Of a stretch of 64,000 nt of DNA, positions 43,085 through 51,727 are shown one piece after another (position 1 is the first letter of the stretch; the number at the start of each line of letters is the position of its first letter). A model generated the notes under the pieces. It had not been told where the DNA came from. It was given only the letters and a program-made list of their open reading frames with translations, and made no database searches. The stretch is from Pseudomonas baetica (GTDB lineage Bacteria; Pseudomonadota; Gammaproteobacteria; Pseudomonadales; Pseudomonadaceae): the NCBI RefSeq assembly GCF_002813455.1, contig NZ_PHHE01000001.1, forward strand, positions 1,736,001-1,800,000, read 5' to 3'. The position numbers were made by a program, and so were the translations under genes.

Positions 43085-43507
43085 CTAAAGCCGAAAAGGG
43101 TCAGGTTCGCCGGCACACCGTTTTAAACGGGTGATAACGTCGGGGGGCGTCTTGTTAATGTCTACTCTTCCCGATTCCGTGAGATATATGTCTATCGTTG
43201 CCCAGCGCTTGGGTGTTATGTCGATACATCTCATACTGCCCTTGATGGGTCCCCAAAAGAAAACCATAAAGAAGTCTTCATCGGGGAATATGTGACCAAC
43301 ATCAGATGTGGCTTCTCCCGGCAGCATTCTCTCTCTATGGATGTCGTGCTGCGTATCCCAGACCAATCGAAGTTCATCCTTACCTTCTTTGGAGTAATGA
43401 ATAATTACGCCGGGGGTGGCAGTATACCAAGCCGCCAACAGGGCAATTAATGCGAAGAGAACGACATGACGGGCCTTAATTTTTCTCGCATTGATGATCA
43501 ATGACAC
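43085..43507 (-). CDS. Single-helix membrane protein overlapping the toxin gene (candidate immunity protein)
   Basis: 140 residues from a GTG at 43507 preceded by GGGGAG; a longer frame from 43546 would lie further inside the toxin. It begins VSLIINARKIKARHVVLFAL with one membrane helix (VVLFALIALLAAWYTA). A soluble domain follows with acidic and aromatic residues (VGHIFPDEDFFMVFFWGPIK) and two Cys. It overlaps the toxin stop by ~32 bp, which couples their translation. The position immediately after an Ntox44 domain is the usual place for the cognate immunity gene. The family is not recognised. Confidence 0.75.
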   Translation of the reverse strand: MSLIINARKIKARHVVLFALIALLAAWYTATPGVIIHYSKEGKDELRLVWDTQHDIHRERMLPGEATSDVGHIFPDEDFFMVFFWGPIKGSMRCIDITPKRWATIDIYLTESGRVDINKTPPDVITRLKRCAGEPDPFRL

Positions 43508-44545
43508 CTGCTCCCCATTCTTGTGGTGCAACCGAAAGAACCTCATCCATCACCATTTTCGCTGTGATGCCACCATTAGGATGCTGGTTAAAAAGTTTAA
43601 TACCAATACCGACAGATATCCGGTCGGGATCGTCGTCCCATGCGCGGAGTCCCTCGACGTTCTCGGCACGTTGAGGCCCTCGGTGTTTTCTTCTTTCCTG
43701 TGGTTTTGTTATGTCAGTGAGCGCCCCGACAGAGTCTGAGACTATCTGCTCCAACCCTGCACCGTCGGCCAGTACGCTCTCTGAAAGACCACCTGCGCGC
43801 CCAACATAGCCATAGTGGATGTTGGACCAAATATCATAGAAGTATTCGTACTCGCCTTGCTTGTGGTAATACCCACCGAACTTCTTATGGATTTTCGGCT
43901 TGTGGTCCCAATCCCGATACTGCCCCACGCGCTCAGTCCAGATCGCCATAGCAGCAGCGCCATTTGCAGCACCAATAGCTTGTGGGCTGCTCGCACCTAC
44001 TTGGGCATACCAAGGCAGCTCCATTTGCTTACGGGTTTCTTCCGCAACGTCATAGCTGAGCAGTTCCTTCATCTTCAGGACAGATGGGTGGTGGATGTTG
44101 TTGTTCATCTCGTCGGCTATATATGCCGCCAGTTCTTCCATCATGTCTGGGTCTTTGCAGACGGCAGGTTCCGCTTTCTCTTCAGGTTTCTCCTCGGGCT
44201 TCTTACCAGCAGCCTTAGGGTCTACCAAAGCGTTCGCCGCTAAGGCTTTCTCTTTGAGATTCGGGTCGGCCAACAAGGTCGCCATCTTCTCATCGTCTAC
44301 GGAACCGTCTGGCCGGAAGGCTCCCAGCGCCATGAAGTTAATAATGGTCGCGCCACCAGCGTCACCCATGACAAAGCCACCACCGACATCGCCTGAGCCC
44401 GTGATGATCGTCCCACCGTGACTGGTAGGGCTCCCTAAGTGGGCCATAGGACGGCCATTCACCTGAATAGAAGGAAAGCCTGTAGTGATGACTGCACCAC
44501 ACCCACAGTGGACTTGCCCCTACAAAACCGGACACCAACTCTCCG

Positions 44546-45421
44546 TTAAATTGATGCAGCTGCCAAGCGCCTGAACTCCCTCGGTGAACGGTAGTTCAAG
44601 GCGCTGTGCGGATGCTGCTCGTTGTAGTGTTCGAAGGCAATCGCCAGGTTACGCAGCGCCGTTTCCCGATCCGGCTTGGGCATGTGCGCCACGTAGTCAC
44701 GCTTGATCGTCTTCACGAAGCTCTCGGCCATGCCATTACTCTGCGGGCTACGCACTGGTGTGGTCACCGGCTGCAAGCCGATCTGCCGAGCAAACAGGCG
44801 CGTCTGTTCGGCGGTGTAGGCCGAACCGTTATCGCTGAGCCACTGCACCGGCGTTGCAGGCAGTTGATCACCGAAGCGCTTCTCCACACTTTCCAGCATC
44901 AAGTCGCGGATATCATCGCCGCTGTACCCGGTCGGGCTCGCGACCCAGCCGATGGCTTCGCGATCACAGCAGTCCAGGGCGAAGGTCACGCTCAGTTTAG
45001 CGCCGTCCTCACAACGGAACTCAAAGCCGTCCGAGCACCAACGCGTATCGCTGGTTTGCACCGCAATACGGCCTTCGTGCCGACGCGGCACGCCGGGTTG
45101 TTTGATCCGGCGCTCAAGCAGCAGGTTGTGATCACGCATCACCCGGTAAACTCGCTTCACGTTGATCGCAGGTAGCAGCTGGGTTTCACGGGCGCGACGC
45201 AGCAATCCCCAGACTCGATGGTAGCCATAGCTGGGCAGCTCGCTGACCTGTTGCTGGATTTCGGCCACCAACTCAGCGTCGTTCACAGGCCTGCTTCGCC
45301 GTGTCTTGGGCGATACCGATTGCTTGATTCGAACCGTTAATTGCGAGCGCGCCACACCGAGACATTCGCTGACCAGTTTCACTGGTCGTCCCCCGGCAAC
45401 AAGGGTGAGTGCGCAATCCAT
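44546..45421 (-). CDS. IS3-family transposase OrfB (catalytic)
   Basis: 291 residues. An HTH_21-type region ([17 protein letters not shown]) is followed by the rve integrase core with D, D, E in [28 protein letters not shown] and [19 protein letters not shown]. The start overlaps orfA by 43 bp. In this family OrfAB is made by programmed frameshifting across the overlap. Intact. Confidence 0.95.
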   Translation of the reverse strand: MDCALTLVAGGRPVKLVSECLGVARSQLTVRIKQSVSPKTRRSRPVNDAELVAEIQQQVSELPSYGYHRVWGLLRRARETQLLPAINVKRVYRVMRDHNLLLERRIKQPGVPRRHEGRIAVQTSDTRWCSDGFEFRCEDGAKLSVTFALDCCDREAIGWVASPTGYSGDDIRDLMLESVEKRFGDQLPATPVQWLSDNGSAYTAEQTRLFARQIGLQPVTTPVRSPQSNGMAESFVKTIKRDYVAHMPKPDRETALRNLAIAFEHYNEQHPHSALNYRSPREFRRLAAASI

Positions 45422-45771
45422 TTTCGCGACCGGGCGATCTCCACGGCCTCTTTGAGGATTTCCGCTTCCATCGTTTTCTTGCCCAACATCCGTTGCAGTT
45501 CACGGATCTGCTTGAGCGCATCGCTCAGCTCTGAGGCCGGTACCACGGCTTCGCCAGCACTGACCGCCGATAGACTGCCGTCCTGGTACAGCTTGCGCCA
45601 CAGGAACAACTGGTTGGCATTGATGCCGTTGCGCCGAGCCACGACCGAAACGCTTTGTCCTGGTTCAAGGCTCTCTCGAACCATGGCCAGCTTTTGCTCT
45701 GGGCTCCAGCGACGACGCCGCTCCTGGCCCAAAAGCTCACCACTCTTATCGTTGCTATTAGTCATAAACAT
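45379..45771 (-). CDS. IS3-family transposase OrfA (DNA-binding)
   Basis: 130 residues, an IS2-type Orf[41 protein letters not shown] (helix-turn-helix), a leucine-zipper-like stretch ([20 protein letters not shown]) and the ending [17 protein letters not shown] at 45765 is an alternative start. It binds the element ends. Confidence 0.94.
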   Translation of the reverse strand: MFMTNSNDKSGELLGQERRRRWSPEQKLAMVRESLEPGQSVSVVARRNGINANQLFLWRKLYQDGSLSAVSAGEAVVPASELSDALKQIRELQRMLGKKTMEAEILKEAVEIARSRKWIAHSPLLPGDDQ

Positions 45772-45968
45772 AACCGTTTGCCTATCCCTTATCGTAAGGG
45801 GGAAACGGTGTCCTGTCTTTCATGGGGCTCGTTCACACAGGTATCTCCAACACGAGCGGATCCCATGAAGTTGATATTCACGTCACCGGAGGCGGAAGCG
45901 ATAGGTGTAGTCCCGTGACCGGGTAAAGGGCAGACGTGTTTGTCACCCAGTCGTGCAGAAGAAATCAT

Positions 45969-46150
45969 TGAGCATCGTCCTTGCGTCTTTCGTCCATAGA
46001 CAATAACCAGCCTTTAGGCGAGCGCGTGGGAGGCTACCGGAAACGGAAGGGCAGGTCAGTAGGAAAAGTCTTGATTTGAGTGAAACAGAGAGTCTCGTTT
46101 GTGCGACCTCCCTGCAACTCATGCCTCCAAGACAAAACTGTGAGGAAGGG
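45969..46150. other. Promoter gap of the PAAR toxin gene
   Basis: 182 bp between the toxin start and the DUF6680 stop, both genes reading on the minus strand. No terminator hairpin and no repeat stand out. It probably holds the toxin promoter. Confidence 0.4.
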
Positions 46151-46316
46151 CTAACTATTCTGATCGGGGAGATTTGTCACCTTCATTGATAGTGCTTGAT
46201 TCCCTGCCAGCACCTCAATTATGCCCTTACGGATTGTTGCCTGTTGCGCTTCCGTATCAGCATGATAACGCGGTGCATACGACGAGTTTTTGATGTGTGT
46301 CTTATCGAAATCGTAG

Positions 46317-47515
46317 TTAAGGATGGTCTGAAGTAGTCACGCTTTTCTGGCTGACTTCAGCCTCCGCTGATTTTGAAAACGGCGAATCGACCAAAACGAT
46401 CAGATCATCCGCGTATTTCTGCGCTTTTAGCCGCCGCGAGCACCTCGCAACGGTCATTTCCCACATTACAGGCGCACCTCTCCTGTACTCGTCAGTAAAT
46501 GTCGGCGTGCCATCCACAGATTCGACAGCGCGAATAGCGTCACCAGTTGCGCGGTGTTTTTGGCCAGGCCACGGAAGCGCGTTTTCACAAAACCGAACTG
46601 GCGCTTGACCACCCGAAACGGGTGCTCGACTTTGGCGCGCACCTGGGCCTTGGCCTTCTCGATCTTGCGCTTGGCTTTGTATAGAGCGCTACGCTTACCC
46701 AGCTTTTTGTAAGTACTGCGGCGTGCCGCGATCTGCCAGATCACCTCGCGCCCATCATGCTCGGTACGTTTCTCGACGCCGGTATAACCGGCATCGGCGC
46801 AGACCACGTTCTCCGCACCGTGCAGCAATTTGTCCACCTGAGTGACATCCGCCACGTTGGCGGCTGTGCCCACCACGCGGTGCACCAGACCTGACTCGTC
46901 ATCCACACCGATGTGCGCTTTCATGCCGAAATAGTACTGGTTGCCCTTCTTGGTTTGGTGCATTTCTGGATCGCGTTTACCGTCCTTGTTCTTGGTCGAG
47001 CTGGGCGCATTGATCAGCGTGGCATCGACAATGGTGCCTTGGCGCAACGACAACCCTCGGTCACCCAGATAGCCATTGATCACGGCCAGGATGCCGGCAG
47101 CCAGCTCGTGTTTCTCCAGCAGTCGGCGGAAGTTGAGGATGGTGGTTTCGTCGGGAATACGCTCCAGATTCAGCCCGGCGAACTGCCGCAGGATGGTGGT
47201 CTCGTACAGCGCTTCCTCCATCGCTGGATCGCTGTAACCGAACCAGTTCTGCATCAAATGTACACGCAGCATCGTCATCAACGGATAAGCCGGACGACCG
47301 CCTTCACCCTTCGGGTAGAACGGCTCGATCAGTTTGATCAAGCCGTTCCACGGCACCACCTGATCCATGTCGATCAAGAACAACTCTTTGCGGGTCTGCT
47401 TACGCTTGCCTGCGTACTCGGCGTCAGCGAAGGTCATCTGTTTCATCGGAAAGCTCGGCGGGTGGAGTCCCGGTATTTTGCCAAAATCAGGAAGTCTTCT
47501 TCAGAGTTTCCTTAA
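46317..47515 (-). mobile_element. IS5-family insertion sequence (46321-47511) with TTAA target duplications
   Basis: The element spans 46321-47511 (1191 bp). The ends begin GGATGGTCTGAAGTAGTC and, on the other strand, GGAAACTCTGAAGAAGAC, an imperfect inverted repeat GGAnnnTCTGAAGnAGnC. TTAA at 46317-46320 and 47512-47515 is the 4-bp YTAR duplication of the IS5 group. One transposase gene reads on the minus strand. Confidence 0.92.
46466..47446 (-). CDS. IS5-family transposase
   Basis: 326 residues, intact, of the IS5 group: MKQMTFADAEYAGKRKQTRK, the insertion-domain start PYPLMTMLRVH-type region (AYPLMTMLRVHLMQNWFGYS), and DDE residues in TIVDATLINAP, VVCADAGYTGVEKR and AKVEHPFRVVKRQFG. The ending (SNLWMARRHLL) is typical. 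It drives the element that disrupts the DUF6680-like gene. Confidence 0.95.
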   Translation of the reverse strand: MKQMTFADAEYAGKRKQTRKELFLIDMDQVVPWNGLIKLIEPFYPKGEGGRPAYPLMTMLRVHLMQNWFGYSDPAMEEALYETTILRQFAGLNLERIPDETTILNFRRLLEKHELAAGILAVINGYLGDRGLSLRQGTIVDATLINAPSSTKNKDGKRDPEMHQTKKGNQYYFGMKAHIGVDDESGLVHRVVGTAANVADVTQVDKLLHGAENVVCADAGYTGVEKRTEHDGREVIWQIAARRSTYKKLGKRSALYKAKRKIEKAKAQVRAKVEHPFRVVKRQFGFVKTRFRGLAKNTAQLVTLFALSNLWMARRHLLTSTGEVRL

Positions 47516-47876
47516 GAACTACCGCCATTTTGTGCAGCAGTTCTGCCAGCAAATCAATTCTTTTGGTATCCCATTGTTCCGGCGATAGTTTGTCGTTACA
47601 CAGGAGGTCGTGATACTCCTTCTATGCTTCAACCACGGCTTTTTCCTTCTTGTGACTTTTCATGAACTCAAGGTCAATGCGATTTAGGGCCTCGACATGA
47701 CCCCAAGAAATCACATAGCCACGAGTAGCCATCAGTGTTTTGAAAATACTTAACTTGCGACCCCTAATCTCGTTTCGCTCGTCCAGATATCGTGTCGCCT
47801 GTACTGCAAAAAATGGACTGAGCAGAGTTACCAAGATGATTAGCCAATCCGAGATGGTTACTTTGTCCACGTTCAA

Positions 47877-48118
47877 GCCCTTTATTTACGGGTGGGATCA
47901 TGGCTGGGACTGACCTACGATTTCGCTGCCAACCATCGCACTGTGACAGCATAGGTCTCCTTGAGAATCTGGCAGAAAAATCTCAATGACCACCTCAATC
48001 AGGTTCTGCCCTCGCGTCCCCCCGTAGGCCCTCCCGCCTCAGCCTTATCGCGCGCTTGCCTGAGCCTTATCGTGCCCGCGCAGGCCTCTGGAAGTGGCCA
48101 TTCGAGGTGTCACAAACC
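47877..48118. other. Gap at the right edge of the toxin/IS region
   Basis: About 240 bp without a convincing gene. A tandem-like stretch near 48040-48075 repeats GCCTTATCGCGC / GCCTTATCGTGC. The region marks the return to core genes at sohB. No att-like duplication was found. Confidence 0.4.
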
Positions 48119-48172
48119 GTTAGACTTCCGTTAGAACAGTGTTAGACATCGGCTGAAAGACGCCCGTAGAAT
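48119..48172 (+). promoter_or_regulatory. Three 11-bp-spaced direct repeats and promoter of sohB
   Basis: GTTAGAC (48119), GTTAGAA (48130) and GTTAGAC (48141) start exactly 11 bp apart, one helical turn. Such phased direct repeats are the binding pattern of OmpR/PhoB-type response regulators. TAGAAT at 48167-48172 could serve as the -10 with the third repeat near the -35 position, 28 bp before the sohB start. The regulator is not known. Confidence 0.6.
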
Positions 48173-48200
48173 GGGGCTCAAATGCCTCATTGGATGCCTT

Positions 48201-49232
48201 ATGGAGTTTTTCACCGAATACGCCAGTTTCCTGGCCAAGACCGTCACCTTGGTGATCGCCATTCTGGTGGTGCTCGCCAGTTTTGCCGCGATGCGCAGCA
48301 AGGGCCGGCGCAAGTCGGCGGGGCAGTTGCAGGTCAGCAAGCTCAATGATTTCTATAAAGGTCTGCGCGAGCGGCTGGAGCAGACCTTGCTCGACAAGGA
48401 TCAACTCAAGGCCCTGCGCAAGGGCGAGGCCAAGTCCGAGAAAAGCGAGAAGAAGCAGAAGAAAAAGCCCGAAGCCAAACCACGGGTGTTCGTGCTCGAC
48501 TTCGACGGCGACATCAAGGCCTCTGCCACCGAAAGCCTGCGTCACGAAATCACCGCGCTGCTGACCCTCGCCACACCAAAGGACGAAGTCGTCCTGCGTC
48601 TGGAAAGCGGCGGCGGCATGGTTCACAGCTACGGTCTGGCCTCATCGCAACTGGCGCGTATCCGCGAAGCCGGCGTGCCGCTGACCGTGTGCATCGACAA
48701 GGTCGCGGCGAGCGGCGGCTACATGATGGCGTGCATCGGCGAGAAGATCATCAGTGCGCCGTTCGCGATTCTCGGCTCGATCGGTGTGGTCGCGCAGTTG
48801 CCCAACGTCAACCGCCTGCTGAAGAAGCACGATATCGACTTTGAAGTGCTGACCGCCGGTGAATACAAGCGCACCCTGACCGTGTTTGGCGAAAACACCG
48901 AAAAGGGTCGTGAGAAGTTCCAGGAAGACCTGGACATCACCCATCAACTGTTCAAGAACTTTGTCGCCCGCTACCGGCCGCAACTGGCCATCGATGACGT
49001 GGCCACCGGGGAAGTCTGGCTCGGCGTTGCGGCGCTGGACAAACAACTGGTCGATGAACTCAAGACCAGCGATGAATACCTGGCGCAGAAAGCCAGACAG
49101 GCCGAGGTTTATCACCTGCATTACGCCGAACGCAAAAGCCTGCAGGAACGCATCGGCATGGCCGCCAGCGGTTCGGTCGATCGCGTGCTGTTGAGCTGGT
49201 GGAGTCGTTTGACCCAGCAACGCTTCTGGTAA
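48201..49232 (+). CDS. sohB: Inner-membrane S49 peptidase SohB
   Basis: 343 residues from the ATG at 48201, which yields the normal opening MEFFTEYASFLAKTVTLVIA (membrane anchor); a start at 48171 would add ten residues. A Lys/Glu-rich linker (KSEKSEKKQKKKPEAKPR) leads to the S49 domain. The catalytic Ser lies in KVAASGGYMMACI and the general-base Lys in TAGEYKRTLTVFG, as in SohB/SppA. The active site faces the periplasm. A bidirectional terminator follows. It degrades signal peptides or misfolded membrane proteins. Confidence 0.95.
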   Translation: MEFFTEYASFLAKTVTLVIAILVVLASFAAMRSKGRRKSAGQLQVSKLNDFYKGLRERLEQTLLDKDQLKALRKGEAKSEKSEKKQKKKPEAKPRVFVLDFDGDIKASATESLRHEITALLTLATPKDEVVLRLESGGGMVHSYGLASSQLARIREAGVPLTVCIDKVAASGGYMMACIGEKIISAPFAILGSIGVVAQLPNVNRLLKKHDIDFEVLTAGEYKRTLTVFGENTEKGREKFQEDLDITHQLFKNFVARYRPQLAIDDVATGEVWLGVAALDKQLVDELKTSDEYLAQKARQAEVYHLHYAERKSLQERIGMAASGSVDRVLLSWWSRLTQQRFW

Positions 49233-49244
49233 ACAGTCAGGCAT

Positions 49245-49276
49245 AAAAAACGCCGGTCAATGACCGGCGTTTTTTT
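49245..49276. terminator. Bidirectional Rho-independent terminator
   Basis: AAAAAACGCCGGTCA and TGACCGGCGTTTTTT form a perfect hairpin with A and T runs, between the convergent sohB and DUF934 genes. Confidence 0.95.
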
Positions 49277-49297
49277 ATCCGCAGTAAACCGTTTGGC

Positions 49298-49792
49298 TTA
49301 GCGGCGACGGAACAGCGGCAGCGGTTCGTCGGTGGCTGCCTGATACGTCACCGAGAAGTCCTTGAGGCCTTCCAGGGCTTCGTACGGGTCTTTGTCTGCA
49401 CGCACGGCAAAGGCGTCGAAGCCACAGCGGTGCATGTAGAACAACTGGTCGCGCAGCACGTCGCCAATCGCCCGCAGTTCGCCTTTGAAGCCGTAACGGT
49501 CACGCAGCAGGCGCGCGTTGGAGTAGTTGCGGCCGTCGGTGAATGCCGGGAAGTTCAGCGCGATGACCTGGAATTCAGCCACGTCGTCACCGATTTCCTC
49601 GGCTTCTTCGTCGGCGTCCAGCCATACACCCAGGCCGCCATCGCGGGCCTTGAGCATGCGGCTGTGTTCGCGCCAAAGTTGCAATGGAACGATCAGATCG
49701 TCGCAGTTGCTGATCTCGTCGATATTGAAATCCTTTAGCAGCAGGTGCCAGGTTTCGTCGACGACTTCGTTGTTCTTAATGATTCGCTGCAT
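49298..49792 (-). CDS. DUF934 protein of the sulfite reductase operon
   Basis: 164 residues from the ATG at 49792 (opening MQRIIKNNEVVDETWHLLLK). The DUF934 core reads LGVWLDADEEAEEIGDDVAE, ALNFPAFTDGRNYSNARLLR and LRAIGDVLRDQLFYMHRCGF, and ends in FRRR. It overlaps cysI by 17 bp. In proteobacteria DUF934 is regularly paired with cysI-type haemoproteins and is thought to help sulfite reduction (a CysG- or ferredoxin-related helper). The mechanism is not known. Confidence 0.94.
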   Translation of the reverse strand: MQRIIKNNEVVDETWHLLLKDFNIDEISNCDDLIVPLQLWREHSRMLKARDGGLGVWLDADEEAEEIGDDVAEFQVIALNFPAFTDGRNYSNARLLRDRYGFKGELRAIGDVLRDQLFYMHRCGFDAFAVRADKDPYEALEGLKDFSVTYQAATDEPLPLFRRR

Positions 49793-51434
49793 AGACGCGT
49801 TCCTTGAAGAGGTCGATGCCAATACGCTGATAGGTGTCGATGAAGCGTTCGTCTTCGGTACGTTGTTCCACGTACACGTCGATCAGCTTCGAGATGACGT
49901 CAGGCATGGCTTCCTGGGCGAACGACGGGCCGAGGATCTTGCCCAGGCTCGCATCACGGCTGGCGCTGCCGCCGAGGGAGACCTGGTAGAACTCTTCACC
50001 TTTCTTGTCCACCCCGAGGATGCCGATATGGCCGACGTGGTGGTGACCGCAGGCGTTCATGCAACCGGAGATGTTCAGGTCCAGCTCGCCGATGTCGAAC
50101 AGGTAGTCCAGGTCGTCGAAACGGCGCTGGATCGATTCGGCAATCGGGATCGACTTGGCGTTGGCCAGCGAGCAGAAATCACCGCCAGGGCAGCAGATGA
50201 TGTCGGTCAGCAGGCCAATGTTCGGCGTGGCGAAACCGCCTTCACGCAATTCGCCCCACAGGGTGAACAGCTGGCTCTGCTCAACGTCGGCGAGAATGAT
50301 GTTCTGCTCGTGGGAGGTACGTAGCTGACCGAAGCTGTAGCGTTCGGCCAGATCGGCGACGGCGTCGAGCTGCTTGTCGGTGATGTCGCCCGGCGCTACG
50401 CCAGTCGGTTTCAGCGACAGGGTCACGGCCACATAACCCGGCTTCTTGTGCGCCAGGGTATTGCGCGAGCGCCAGCGGGCGAAGCCAGGATGTGCTTTGT
50501 CGAGCTCGGCCAACTGGCCCGTCTGGTTGTCCAGCGCCTTGTAGTCCGGGTCGACGAAGTGCTTGGCGACGCGATGCAGTTCGGCTTCGGTCAGTGTGGT
50601 CTGGCCACCGCGCAGGTGCTCCATTTCCGCATCGACTTTCTGCGCGAACACTTCAGGGGTCAGCGCCTTGACGAGGATCTTGATCCGCGCCTTGTATTTG
50701 TTGTCGCGACGGCCGTAGCGGTTGTAGACCCGCAGGATGGCGTCGAGGTAGCTCAACAGATCCTGCCACGGCAGGAACTCGTTGATGAACGCGCCAACCA
50801 CTGGAGTACGGCCGAGGCCGCCACCGACCAGCACGCGGAAACCGAGTTCGCCAGCGGCGTTGTGCACCGGCTCGAGGCCGATGTCATGAACTTCGATGGC
50901 GGCGCGGTCAGCGGTCGAACCGTTGACGGCGATTTTGAATTTGCGCGGCAGGTAGGCGAATTCCGGGTGGAACGTAGTCCACTGACGAACGATTTCGCAC
51001 CATGGACGCGGGTCGATCACCTCGTCGGCGGCGACACCGGCGAACTGGTCGGTGGTGACGTTGCGCAGGCAGTTGCCGCTGGTCTGGATCGCGTGCATCT
51101 GCACGGTGGCCAGTTCGGCGAGGATGTCCGGGATGTCTTCCACCGCCGGCCAGTTGAACTGCACGTTCTGCCGCGTACTGATGTGGGCGTAGCCCTTGTC
51201 GTAGTCACGGGCAATCTTGGCCATCATGCGCGTCTGTCGCGAAGTCAGCTGGCCGTAAGGCACCGCCACGCGCAACATCGGCGCAAAACGCTGGATGTAC
51301 AGGCCATTTTGCAGGCGCAGAGGGCGGAATTCTTCTTCGCTCAGCTCACCTGCCAGATAGCGTCGGGTCTGATCACGGAACTGCTTGACGCGGTCCTCGA
51401 TGATCCGCTGATCGTACTCGTCGTATACGTACAT
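49776..51434 (-). CDS. cysI: Sulfite reductase haemoprotein (CysI-type)
   Basis: 552 residues from the ATG at 51434 with AGGA upstream, beginning MYVYDEYDQRIIEDRVKQFR. Two ferredoxin-like halves are present. The sirohaem-[4Fe-4S] ligands lie in CCPGGDFCSLANAKS and SGCMNACGHHHVGHIG. The proximal LNISGC and the substrate-binding Arg/Lys regions (STRQNVQFNW; TSHEQNIILAD) fit the sulfite/nitrite reductase family. It makes sulfide for cysteine synthesis. The flavoprotein CysJ is absent, so electrons probably come from ferredoxin, as in other pseudomonads. DUF934 follows in the operon. Confidence 0.95.
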   Translation of the reverse strand: MYVYDEYDQRIIEDRVKQFRDQTRRYLAGELSEEEFRPLRLQNGLYIQRFAPMLRVAVPYGQLTSRQTRMMAKIARDYDKGYAHISTRQNVQFNWPAVEDIPDILAELATVQMHAIQTSGNCLRNVTTDQFAGVAADEVIDPRPWCEIVRQWTTFHPEFAYLPRKFKIAVNGSTADRAAIEVHDIGLEPVHNAAGELGFRVLVGGGLGRTPVVGAFINEFLPWQDLLSYLDAILRVYNRYGRRDNKYKARIKILVKALTPEVFAQKVDAEMEHLRGGQTTLTEAELHRVAKHFVDPDYKALDNQTGQLAELDKAHPGFARWRSRNTLAHKKPGYVAVTLSLKPTGVAPGDITDKQLDAVADLAERYSFGQLRTSHEQNIILADVEQSQLFTLWGELREGGFATPNIGLLTDIICCPGGDFCSLANAKSIPIAESIQRRFDDLDYLFDIGELDLNISGCMNACGHHHVGHIGILGVDKKGEEFYQVSLGGSASRDASLGKILGPSFAQEAMPDVISKLIDVYVEQRTEDERFIDTYQRIGIDLFKERVYAANH

Positions 51435-51727
51435 ATAAGTCCTGTTCTCAGGCTTTGGGCTACTCGGAAAACGCTGCGTTTTCGCTTGCTGGAGTCCGAT
51501 GGTGCCTCTGCAATTCTGCGCGCACGGCCGCGCGCTCCTTAACGGAGCCGGGGCAATATACCCGTTTGCAGTTATGCGCAAAAGTGATGTTTGAGTATAT
51601 GTAAAGAACCAAATCGCCTAACGAGAACGGTTATTAGCTATTCCACATTTGTCGTGCGGACAATCATCGTCTTAACTGTGGACGAGTCTTTCTGCAATCA
51701 CCGATAAAACCGATAAGAGGCGATGCA
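51435..51727. promoter_or_regulatory. cysI promoter region
   Basis: This 293-bp AT-richer gap holds the upstream control region of cysI (minus strand) and the start of a short + strand gene. An imperfect inverted repeat CTAACGAGAACGGTTATTAG lies near 51618-51637 and might bind a regulator such as CysB. No assignment is certain. Confidence 0.4.

Larger units (their letters stand above)
44504..45840 (-). mobile_element. IS3-family (IS2 group) insertion sequence (44509-45835) with CACAG target duplications
   Basis: The element spans 44509-45835 (1327 bp). TGGACTTGCCCC..GGACACC at the low end and the complement TGAACGAGCCCC..GGACACC at the high end form imperfect inverted repeats beginning TG. 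CACAG at 44504-44508 and 45836-45840 is the 5-bp duplication typical of the IS2 group. Two overlapping transposase frames read on the minus strand. Confidence 0.94.
43476..45968 (-). pseudogene. PAAR-domain Ntox44 toxin gene, interrupted by an IS2-group element
   Basis: The gene is split: 5' part 45836-45968, element 44509-45835, 3' part 43476-44508. Removing the element and one CACAG restores a single 386-codon frame (1161 bp). It begins MISSARLGDKHVCPLPGHGT, runs through SARVGDTCGCGAVITTGF and NGRPMAHLGSPTSHGG, a complete PAAR tip domain, then a Pro/Glu/Lys linker (KKPEEKPEEKAE). The C-terminal domain (DWDHKPKIHKKFGGYYH; YDIWSNIHYGYVGRAGG; ISVGIGIKLFNQHPNGG) matches polymorphic toxin type 44. 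PAAR proteins cap the type VI secretion spike, so this was probably a T6SS-delivered toxin. AAGGA lies nine bases before the start at 45968. As it stands the product is truncated at ~45 residues. Confidence 0.87.
46151..47876 (-). pseudogene. DUF6680-like membrane-anchored protein gene, broken by an IS5 element and an amber codon
   Basis: The 5' part (47876 down to 47516) encodes MNVDKVTISDWLIILVTLLS, a membrane helix and RKLSIFKTLMATRGYVISWG, then reaches a TAG at 47622-47624. In the same frame it continues KEYHDLLCNDKLSPEQWDTK and LLAELLHKMAVV up to the IS5 insertion. After the element (one TTAA removed) it continues LNYDFDKTHIKNSSYAPRYH to the stop at 46151. The rebuilt frame is 177 codons. 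The pattern (membrane helix, SIFKTLMATR, HVEALNRIDLEF, YDFDKxHIK, YAPxxHxD) fits DUF6680, where a Trp is normal at the TAG position (VVEAW-KEY), so TGG>TAG is likely. Function is unknown. Confidence 0.83.

Noticed and set aside
46317..46517. Short minus-strand frame across the IS5 end
   Set aside because: It lies inside the IS5 element apart from its stop codon and has no ribosome site. The true flanking frame is the DUF6680-like one.
42413..48118. Integrative element with attachment sites
   Set aside because: No integrase, tRNA gene or flanking direct repeat was found. The region looks foreign but its boundaries cannot be shown.
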